Source: Roseitalea sp964606055 (GTDB taxonomy: Bacteria; Pseudomonadota; Alphaproteobacteria; Rhizobiales; Rhizobiaceae). From it: 8,568 nt of DNA. The notes beneath the pieces are model-generated. The model saw only the letters and a program-made list of their open reading frames with translations. It did no database searches and was not told where the DNA came from. The stretch lies in assembly GCA_964606055.1 (NCBI GenBank), contig CAZSFA010000119.1:1-8568 (forward strand), given 5' to 3'. Below, piece by piece: positions 1-5,221 of this stretch (within the stretch, counting starts at the first letter, position 1; every line of letters starts with the position of its first letter). The translations under genes were made by a program, and so were the position numbers.

Positions 1-1916
1 TCGCCACCAACAATGACAGCGCCTACGCCACCGCGATCGCGCTCAAGGCGCGCGATGCCAACATCGTGGCGATCATCGATCTGCGGTCACGGCTGTCGGA
101 TGCGGCGCACACCATGGCCGCCGTTGCCGGGGCCGAACTGCGCCCCGGACAGGCCGTGCTTGCAACCTCGGGCACGACCGCGCTCGCATCGGTCACCGTC
201 GCCGACTACCGGCTCAAGACCCGCCAGCCAAGCGGCACGCTGGACGACATCGCCTGCGATTGCCTGCTGATGTCCGGCGGCTGGTCACCGGCCATCGATC
301 TGGCCGTGCAAATGGGTGCCGAGCCGGTCTGGAACGACCGCCTGCAGGCCTATGTCGCACCCAAAAAGGATTCCCGCTTCAGCCTGCACGGTTCGGCCGA
401 TGGCTATCTCGAATTCGGCGACGGGCTGTCGCAGGTGCCCGCGCCGATCATCGAGATCAACCGGGGGCGCACCGCCTTCGTCGATCTGCAACAGGACCTG
501 ACGGCCGACGACATCCGCCGCGCCGCGCGCCACGGATTTGTCGTCGCCGAACAGGTGCGCCGCCACAGCGGGCTGGGCATGGGCACCGAAAAGGGCCGCA
601 CCGCGCAGACCGCCGCCCGGATTGCGTTCGCCCATGCCCATGGAACACCGGTCGGCGACAGCCAGCCACCGCGCGTTCAGGGGCCGGCCGCGGGCATCTC
701 GCTGGGCGCGATGGCCGCAACGCCCTTGGACGCGGAGGGCGCGCATCGTGTGACGCCCATGCACGACTGGCATGTCAAGAACAGCGCGCCGATGCGGCCG
801 GCGGATGGCTGGCAGCAACCGACCAGTTACAATCGCTGGAACGAAAAGAGCGGGCCGGCCAGCCTGCGCGAAGTGCGCATCGCGCGCGCCGCCGCCGGCA
901 TGTGCGACATCTCCACGCTCGGCAAGATCGATGTGCGCGGACCCGATGCGCTCGAACTGCTCGACCGCATCTTCGCAACCAGCCTGCAAACGCTGCAGAT
1001 CGGCCATACGCGCTTCGGCGTGATGTTGCGCGATGACGCGGTGGTGCTCGACACCGCGGTCGTCTGGCGCATCGCCGACCGGCACTTCATGGTCACCGCC
1101 GCACCGGCCAGCGGCCGGACCGTGCTCGAACACATCGAGTTCCACGCCGCCTGTTCCTGGCCCGATCTGCGCGCCCACGTCACCGATGTGACCGATCAGT
1201 GGGCGATCGTCATGCTGGCCGGTCCCCGCGCCCGCGCGGTTCTGGAAGCCTGCGTCATCGACACCGACGTCGACACCCACACCCTGCCCGTCGGCGCCAT
1301 CGTCAATGGCCGCATCGCCAATGTGCCGGTGATGATCGCCCGCATTTCACAGACCGGCGAACTGGGATTTGAGATCTGTTGCGGCGCCGGCCATGCCGCC
1401 ATCGTCTGGGACGCGGTGCTGTCGGCGGGCGAGGCGCATGGTCTTGCGCCGCTGGGGCAGGTGGCGATGAAGACGCTGCGCATCGAAAAAGGCCGGCTGG
1501 CGGCCAGCGAGATCGACGGTCGCGCCACCGCGCGCGATCTCAACCTTGATCGCTACGTCGCCAGCGAGGAGCGCTTCGTTGGCGCGGCCATGCTGGACCG
1601 GCTGGGCTTCGTGCAAACCGGCAGGCCGGCGCTGGTCGGTGTGATCGCCCGTGGCGGCGAAACGCTCAACGGCGGCTGTCATCTTGTCGCAAGCGCTGAC
1701 CGCCAGCAGCCGGGGCAAAGTTTGGGGCGGGTCACCGCGACCTGTTTTTCGCCGCATGTCGGCCGCTACATCGGCCTTGCGCTTGTCGCCGAGGGCCGCA
1801 CGAGGATCGGACAGACCCTTTATGCGACCGACCCGGTGCGCTCCAGGGAGCACATCCAGGTCGAGATCGTGCGCCACAACATGATCGATCCGGCCGGGGC
1901 GCGCATGCATGGCTGA
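1..1916 (+). CDS. Sarcosine oxidase alpha-subunit family protein (SoxA or MgdC type), 5' end outside window
   Basis: The reading frame is open from the first full codon (base 3) and runs into the left edge, so the GTG at 66 is internal: codons 3-65 read ATNNDSAYATAIALKARD, matching the NNDxAY segment in the FAD/NAD-binding half of this family. The full family protein is about 950-1000 residues and about 637 are present. Next come a GGW segment (about 275) and a GFxxAEQVRRHxGLGMGTEKGRT-like segment (about 535-600) typical of the alpha subunit. From MHDWHV (759) to the stop it is a GcvT-like folate-binding domain, with ISTLGKIDVRGPDALELLDR, TDQWAIVMLAGPRA and TGELGFE. Role by family: with beta, gamma and delta subunits it oxidises an N-methyl amino acid in the cytoplasm, the methyl group leaving as formaldehyde or methylene-tetrahydrofolate. 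The EKGRLAASEIDGRATARDLNL stretch and the C-terminal DPVRSREHIQVEIV resemble, as I recall them, N-methylglutamate dehydrogenase subunit C more than classical SoxA. It overlaps the next gene by 8 bases. The family is secure; the substrate is not. Confidence 0.9.
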   Translation, partial: ATNNDSAYATAIALKARDANIVAIIDLRSRLSDAAHTMAAVAGAELRPGQAVLATSGTTALASVTVADYRLKTRQPSGTLDDIACDCLLMSGGWSPAIDLAVQMGAEPVWNDRLQAYVAPKKDSRFSLHGSADGYLEFGDGLSQVPAPIIEINRGRTAFVDLQQDLTADDIRRAARHGFVVAEQVRRHSGLGMGTEKGRTAQTAARIAFAHAHGTPVGDSQPPRVQGPAAGISLGAMAATPLDAEGAHRVTPMHDWHVKNSAPMRPADGWQQPTSYNRWNEKSGPASLREVRIARAAAGMCDISTLGKIDVRGPDALELLDRIFATSLQTLQIGHTRFGVMLRDDAVVLDTAVVWRIADRHFMVTAAPASGRTVLEHIEFHAACSWPDLRAHVTDVTDQWAIVMLAGPRARAVLEACVIDTDVDTHTLPVGAIVNGRIANVPVMIARISQTGELGFEICCGAGHAAIVWDAVLSAGEAHGLAPLGQVAMKTLRIEKGRLAASEIDGRATARDLNLDRYVASEERFVGAAMLDRLGFVQTGRPALVGVIARGGETLNGGCHLVASADRQQPGQSLGRVTATCFSPHVGRYIGLALVAEGRTRIGQTLYATDPVRSREHIQVEIVRHNMIDPAGARMHG

Positions 1917-2520
1917 CCGGCGCATGACACCCGGCGCGGCCCCGCGCCCGCACTCCGCGCTGGGCGAAGCGGTCTCGCCCGGCGATTTCGGCAATCTGGC
2001 GATGGGGCCGGGCGTCACGCTGGCCGAGCGCCAGGCGCTCGGCATCTGCGAGGTCGCTACCTGGGACGGCGCCAGCGAACGGGTCGCCAAGGCGATCGGT
2101 CAGGCAACCGGCCTCGGACTGGCCGAGGGGCGTGCCGGCCATGGGCGGTTGGGACAGGCCTTCCGAACCGCGCCGGACCGCTGGCTGGTCGCGGCTCCCG
2201 ATCCGTCGCTTGCATCCTCGCTCGGCCAATCGCTGGCCGATACGGCGAGCGTCATCGATCTCAGCCACGGCCTGGTGCCGCTGCGATTGAGCGGCGAACG
2301 CAGCGTGTGGGTGCTGTCCAAGCTGCTGCCCCTCGACTTCGACGCCCCGCAACTTGCGCCGCCCGCCGGCACCGCCAGCCAATGCCGGTCCATTCGCCTG
2401 CGCCTCCAGCGCCATGCCGAAGACGGGTTCGACCTGTTCGTGCCGCGTGCATCGGCCCGCGCGTTCTGGGCGGCGTTGACGGAGGCCAGTGCCGAGGTCG
2501 GCTACCGCGTCATCCGATAG
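1909..2520 (+). CDS. Sarcosine oxidase gamma-subunit family protein (SoxG or MgdD type)
   Basis: The protein has 203 residues, the usual length for this subunit. Family features are the APDRWLVAAP segment, the VIDLSHGLVPLRLSGERS segment (residues about 113-130), and the C-terminal pattern FDLFVPRASARAFWAAL followed by EASAEVGYRV. Gamma subunits resemble half of a GcvT fold and pack against alpha; they carry no known catalytic site of their own. The ATG at 1909 lies inside the end of the alpha gene, whose TGA is at 1914-1916, so translation is probably coupled, and no strong Shine-Dalgarno is visible. A second ATG at 1924 would remove five residues and is possible. Order and overlap agree with the last gene of a soxBDAG- or mgdABCD-type operon. 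Family assignment is good; sarcosine versus N-methylglutamate is unresolved. Confidence 0.85.
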   Translation: MADRRMTPGAAPRPHSALGEAVSPGDFGNLAMGPGVTLAERQALGICEVATWDGASERVAKAIGQATGLGLAEGRAGHGRLGQAFRTAPDRWLVAAPDPSLASSLGQSLADTASVIDLSHGLVPLRLSGERSVWVLSKLLPLDFDAPQLAPPAGTASQCRSIRLRLQRHAEDGFDLFVPRASARAFWAALTEASAEVGYRVIR

Positions 2521-2529
2521 CGACGGCTT

Positions 2530-2580
2530 TGCGCCGAACGCTCCCGTACGCCGACGGCGGCGCACTATCTGTTTTCGTTT
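2530..2580 (+). terminator. Possible terminator after the oxidase operon
   Basis: A perfect 7-base inverted repeat, TGCGCCG (2530-2536) and CGGCGCA (2558-2564), encloses a 21-base loop that itself contains the palindrome CGTACG (2545-2550). A loose T-rich stretch (TGTTTTCGTTT, 2570-2580) follows. It starts 10 bases after the gamma-subunit stop. The long loop and the broken T tract make this a weak candidate; it could also be chance in GC-rich DNA. Confidence 0.3.
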
Positions 2581-2702
2581 CGACAGCCCTGCGTCAAAGA
2601 GCGGCAGAAACCGTCCCGTATCGGCGGCAAATGCCATTGTATTGGCGCCCCGAGTTGTTTACGTCGATCAGGGGCGGCCTGTAGAACGGCCAGACAAACA
2701 CA

Positions 2703-2714
2703 TCTCGCGCGAGA
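2703..2714. promoter_or_regulatory. 12-base palindrome, candidate operator for the TetR-family regulator
   Basis: TCTCGCGCGAGA is a perfect palindrome 92 bases before the regulator's start codon; the symmetry does not extend into the flanks. TetR-family dimers bind palindromic or near-palindromic sites, commonly in their own promoter. A second, shorter palindrome (AACATGTT, 2729-2736) is a rival candidate. Assignment as an operator is inference from position and symmetry only. Confidence 0.3.
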
Positions 2715-2806
2715 CAGTTGCGCTTTCGAACATGTTGGTTTTCTGTCGAACCGGACCGAAATCAACGGCATGCACGGAAAGCGAGCGTCCCGCTCATCGG
2801 AGACCC

Positions 2807-3418
2807 ATGGCCAAGAAAATCGCCGAGATCAGACGGCCCGAAATCGTCCACGCCTTGTACCGTGCCATCGAGGAAAACGGCATCAACCTGCCCAGCTACG
2901 ACCAGATCGCGCGCCAGGGGGATATGTCCCGTCAGCTCATCCGTCACTATTTCGCCAATGCCCACGACATGGCGCTGGCGCTGTGCGACACGCTGGCCGC
3001 CAGCTACAAGGATTGTCTGATGCGCGGCATCATCGCCGCCGACGACAGCCGACGGCTCGGCGTTTTCCTGGACTTCTACTTCAACTTCCTCTCCGACAAG
3101 GGCCTGCCCAAGCCCGCCGACGATGTCGTCTACGATGCCCTGTTCGCACTGGCGGCCACCGACCAGAAGGTGCGCGGCAATCTCAAGGCGCAGTATGAAC
3201 TGTTGCAGATGACCCTGGCCCACGAGGTCCAGATCAGCCATCCGCAACTGCACCAGGCCGCCTGCCGGGAACTGGGCTATCTGATCGTCGCGCTGATGTA
3301 TGGCCACTGGAAGATGGTCGCCTCGCTCGGCTTCAGCGACGACTACAACCGCACCTCGCGCGCGGCGCTCGATCGGCTCATCCAATCCTACATCGCCAGC
3401 TACGACGCGCCGGACTGA
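2807..3418 (+). CDS. TetR-family transcriptional regulator
   Basis: This is a 203-residue protein, normal for TetR regulators. Residues about 12-50 form the DNA-binding domain, with the helix-turn-helix in PSYDQIARQGDMSRQLIRHY, which matches the family pattern of an I-A-x-x-G-x-(V/M)-S-x-x-x-I-x-x-Y-F helix pair. The rest is an all-helical ligand-binding and dimerisation domain with no recognisable ligand signature. The ATG at 2807 is chosen because GGAG (2799-2802) lies four bases upstream and the family's N-terminus begins here; the frame is open further upstream, but that extension looks unlike protein. It follows the oxidase operon in the same direction, so it may regulate that operon, itself, or the convergent Nudix-PhzF pair. 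Its ligand cannot be told from sequence. The family call is firm; the target is unknown. Confidence 0.9.
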   Translation: MAKKIAEIRRPEIVHALYRAIEENGINLPSYDQIARQGDMSRQLIRHYFANAHDMALALCDTLAASYKDCLMRGIIAADDSRRLGVFLDFYFNFLSDKGLPKPADDVVYDALFALAATDQKVRGNLKAQYELLQMTLAHEVQISHPQLHQAACRELGYLIVALMYGHWKMVASLGFSDDYNRTSRAALDRLIQSYIASYDAPD

Positions 3419-3428
3419 TCGCAACACC

Positions 3429-3455
3429 GGCCCGCTTTCAGATCGAAAGCGAGCC
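3429..3455. terminator. Hairpin between convergent genes, possible bidirectional terminator
   Basis: Bases 3429-3439 and 3445-3455 pair as an 11-base stem with one C-A mismatch (core CGCTTTC / GAAAGCG) around the five-base loop AGATC. It lies in the 19-base gap between the TetR gene (stop ending 3418) and the PhzF-type gene (stop 3438-3440, - strand) and covers the last codons of the latter. No T run follows on either strand, so it is not a classical intrinsic terminator. It may protect 3' ends or help separate the two transcripts. Confidence 0.4.
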
Positions 3456-4343
3456 TTCGGCGAACTTCACCGCGTGGCCGCCAATGCGCGCGGCGGCCAT
3501 CGTGCCGTTGCGGCCGGTCACCTCGAGCCTGATGCGCGAGGGCCGTCCCATTTCGATGCCCTGTTCGATGGTCCACACATTGGGGCCCTCGTCCAGACCG
3601 TCGAACACGGTGATCGCACCGCAAAGCGCGGCAACCGCCGATCCGGTGGCGGCATCTTCGACGACGCCATGATGGCCGGCCAGCATCCGCGCATGGAACG
3701 CGCAATCGCTGGCGATCGTCTCGCGGTTGTAGAGGTAGGGAGACAGGACGTCGCGCGGCTTTCGGCCCGGAAAGTGCGACAACCAGCGGTCGGCATCGAG
3801 CCTGGCCTCGGCCATGGCGCCGCCGCTTGCGATCGGTACGCACAGAAACGGCACGCCTGCCGACCATTGCGAGATCACGTGGTTCTCAAACCCGATGTCG
3901 GTCGGCGACAGGCCGAGCGCTTCGGAAACGTCGCCGACATCGAGCCCGGCCGTCTGGCGCGCCGGCAACAGCGGCAGGTCGAACTCGGCATAGGTCACCG
4001 GCCCGCCGTGCAGCGCCACGCGCACCGGGCCGACACGTTCCTCCAGCATCATCAGGCGGTCGGCGCCCGCATCGTCGCGTTCGGCGAGCGCCACCGCCGA
4101 GCCGATCGTCGGGTGACCTGCAAACGGCAACTCGCCGCTCGGCATGAAGATGCGCAACGATGCGGTATGCGCCGGGTTGGACGGGGTCCGCACGAACACC
4201 GTTTCGGACAGGTTGAATTCGGCGGCGATCATGGCCATCGCGCCATCATCGAGCGCATCGGCCTCGAAGACGACAGCAAGCGGGTTGCCCGCCAGCCGCT
4301 GCGTCGTGAACACGTCGTAAATGGCATAGGGACAGGTGGCCAT
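3438..4343 (-). CDS. PhzF-family isomerase/epimerase-like protein
   Basis: The 301-residue protein has the marks of the PhzF family (two diaminopimelate-epimerase-like halves): YDVFTTQRLAGNPLAVV at the N-terminus, NLSETVFV with the likely catalytic Glu47, ELPFAGHPTIGSA (GHPT at 76-79), EDAATGSAVAALCG (229-242) and QGIEMGRPS (261-269). PhzF itself isomerises dihydro-3-hydroxyanthranilate in phenazine synthesis, but no other phz gene is here, so that substrate should not be assumed; most family members are uncharacterised. The start at 4343 is chosen over an upstream in-frame ATG (4379) because the family begins at the IYDVF strand and AGAGGA lies six bases before it on the - strand. The gene starts two bases after the Nudix stop codon, so the two are almost certainly co-transcribed and translationally coupled. 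No signal peptide is seen; probably cytoplasmic. Confidence 0.9.
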   Translation of the reverse strand: MATCPYAIYDVFTTQRLAGNPLAVVFEADALDDGAMAMIAAEFNLSETVFVRTPSNPAHTASLRIFMPSGELPFAGHPTIGSAVALAERDDAGADRLMMLEERVGPVRVALHGGPVTYAEFDLPLLPARQTAGLDVGDVSEALGLSPTDIGFENHVISQWSAGVPFLCVPIASGGAMAEARLDADRWLSHFPGRKPRDVLSPYLYNRETIASDCAFHARMLAGHHGVVEDAATGSAVAALCGAITVFDGLDEGPNVWTIEQGIEMGRPSRIRLEVTGRNGTMAAARIGGHAVKFAEGSLSI

Positions 4344-4345
4344 CG

Positions 4346-5071
4346 TCAATCCTCTTGCGAATCGCAGCCAAAGTGCCACAGCGCAAGCGCGCGGGCATAG
4401 GGGCTGAGGCGCGCGGCATCGTCAGGGCCGGCAATGGGCACCATCTCGGTCGCTTCGTCCTCGCCGGTCGCCGCCATATGCGCCGCAAAGCGCTCGCGGC
4501 ACTGCTCAAACGACAACTCCAGCCGGCAGCGCCGACCCAGATACCAGGCGTTCTCGATGTGGCAGGCAACATAGCGCGCATCGAAGGCGCCAGCGGGCGG
4601 CGCAAGGCCGGTCTCCTCGACAAGCTCCCGGCGGATGTTGCGCATCACATCGATGCGGCCATCGACCAGATCGTCGGCATCGAGCGCGCCGGCCGGAAAG
4701 TAGAGCTGGCCGGCATTGGCGGTGTGCGCGGCCATGCGCACGGCAAGCAGCACCCCGTCCGAGGTCACCGGCATCGAGGTGCCCGAAACATGGATCGCCG
4801 TCGGCGATCGACCATGGTCGCGCCAGTGCATGAAGGTTGCAAAATCGGTGCGGTGGGCGCGGCCGCTGAGCGCGCCGTCGGCGCGATGCACATCGCTGAA
4901 CATGAAGAACGCGCCGTTCCAAAGCCGGTCGTTGCGCGCCGTCAGGTGTTGCCAGTGCTCCTCGATCGCCGCGCGGTTGGCCGCACCATAGGCCAGCGGC
5001 GCGCCGTCCAGCAAAAGCATGGCCGATTCAAATCGCATGATCATGGCCGCCGCATAGGTCAGCGGACGCAC
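4346..5071 (-). CDS. Nudix hydrolase family protein
   Basis: The 241-residue protein has the second half of the Nudix box intact, RELVEETGL (residues 148-156), whose Glu residues bind the catalytic metal. It is preceded by YFPAGALDADD, a Nudix-type lead-in. The first half is degenerate: aligned to GX5EX7REUXEEXGU, the Gly falls on Asp and the first Glu on Ile, although the GAL just upstream may supply the Gly through a longer loop. An N-terminal region of about 95 residues precedes the Nudix fold. Family enzymes hydrolyse nucleoside diphosphates linked to another moiety; the substrate here is unknown. The start is uncertain: GTG at 5071 gives the RPLTYAAAMI lead that suits the first Nudix strand, but no clear Shine-Dalgarno precedes it, and ATGs at 5044 and 5038 are alternatives. 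It is the first gene of a two-gene operon with the PhzF-type gene and is divergent from the membrane-protein gene. Confidence 0.85.
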   Translation of the reverse strand: MRPLTYAAAMIMRFESAMLLLDGAPLAYGAANRAAIEEHWQHLTARNDRLWNGAFFMFSDVHRADGALSGRAHRTDFATFMHWRDHGRSPTAIHVSGTSMPVTSDGVLLAVRMAAHTANAGQLYFPAGALDADDLVDGRIDVMRNIRRELVEETGLAPPAGAFDARYVACHIENAWYLGRRCRLELSFEQCRERFAAHMAATGEDEATEMVPIAGPDDAARLSPYARALALWHFGCDSQED

Positions 5072-5096
5072 AATGACCAGAGCGTCGTGCGGACGA

Positions 5097-5120
5097 TGGC
5101 GGTGCCGCGAGGCACCGGCA
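5097..5120. repeat. Inverted repeat in the divergent promoter region
   Basis: CGGTGCC and GGCACCG form a perfect 7-base stem closed by the tetraloop GCGA, extended by two further pairs across one G-G mismatch (full span 5097-5120). It lies 26 bases upstream of the Nudix start and outside the expected + strand transcript. It could fold in the leader of the Nudix-PhzF mRNA or act as a DNA operator; the sequence does not decide. Confidence 0.4.
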
Positions 5121-5153
5121 AGGTTGCCGCCCGCCGCCGCCGACGCTTGTCAC

Positions 5154-5167
5154 TTGATCCAGATCAA
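5154..5167. promoter_or_regulatory. FNR/FixK-type binding site
   Basis: TTGATCCAGATCAA matches the FNR consensus TTGAT-N4-ATCAA at all ten specified positions and also fits the FixK/FnrL form TTGA-N6-TCAA. Its centre lies about 29 bases upstream of the centre of a TATAAA -10 candidate. That puts it near -40, the class II activating position of FNR at about -41.5. It probably activates the membrane-protein gene at 5222 when oxygen is low. It also lies upstream of the divergent Nudix gene, where any effect is unclear. Which regulator (FnrL, FixK, Anr, or a Dnr-type NO sensor) binds cannot be told from the site. Confidence 0.8.
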
Positions 5168-5186
5168 TTATATGCGGGACAGCTCA

Positions 5187-5192
5187 TATAAA
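5187..5192 (+). promoter_or_regulatory. Candidate -10 element of the FNR-type promoter
   Basis: TATAAA lies within an AT-rich stretch (5181-5195) that stands out from the GC-rich surroundings. With a start of transcription near 5199-5202, the FNR-type site is centred close to -40 and the 5' leader is only about 20 bases. There is no -35 hexamer, as expected for a class II activator-dependent promoter. The overlapping CATATA (5185-5190) is an alternative. Confidence 0.5.
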
Positions 5193-5211
5193 CAATCACG
5201 CATATTCAAAT

Positions 5212-5215
5212 GGAG
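5212..5215 (+). promoter_or_regulatory. Ribosome binding site deciding the start of the membrane-protein gene
   Basis: GGAG lies six bases before the ATG at 5222. It overlaps and follows the upstream in-frame ATG at 5210, which has no Shine-Dalgarno of its own, so 5222 is the better start. Confidence 0.7.
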
Positions 5216-5221
5216 ACCCCC

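Larger units (their letters stand above)
2521..2806. other. Intergenic region upstream of the TetR-family gene
   Basis: This 286-base spacer is less GC-rich than its surroundings from about 2565 onward, as expected of a promoter region. The gamma-subunit frame is closed at 2520, and the frame of the TetR gene stays open through the spacer but shows no domain-like protein there. It holds the possible terminator at 2530-2580, the 12-base palindrome at 2703-2714 and the 8-base palindrome AACATGTT at 2729-2736. I could not identify convincing -35/-10 elements; TTGTTT (2655-2660) with TGTAGA (2680-2685) has a 19-base spacer and is weak. Confidence 0.5.

Noticed and set aside
285..1280. - strand open frame (331 codons) opposite the alpha-subunit gene
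   Set aside because: Shadow of a well-supported gene with GC-rich third positions; the composition is not protein-like.
66..1916. Start of the alpha-subunit gene at the GTG at 66
   Set aside because: The frame is open to the left edge and the preceding codons encode a conserved family segment, so the gene continues outside the window.
1732..2637. - strand open frame (301 codons) opposite the gamma-subunit gene
   Set aside because: Arg/Gly/Cys-rich translation with no motifs; the + strand gene is supported by family features.
2489..2806. N-terminal extension of the TetR frame
   Set aside because: The frame is open, but the translated stretch is not TetR-like and overlaps the gamma-subunit gene. 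The ATG at 2807 has a Shine-Dalgarno and fits the family N-terminus.
3300..4400. + strand open frame (366 codons) running from the TetR gene through the PhzF-type gene
   Set aside because: Antisense to PhzF, whose motifs are clear; the product is Arg/His/Gly-rich with no motif.
4355..5191. + strand open frame (278 codons) opposite the Nudix gene
   Set aside because: Antisense to the Nudix gene, which has the REL-EE-GL motif; the translation is Arg/His-rich and motif-free.
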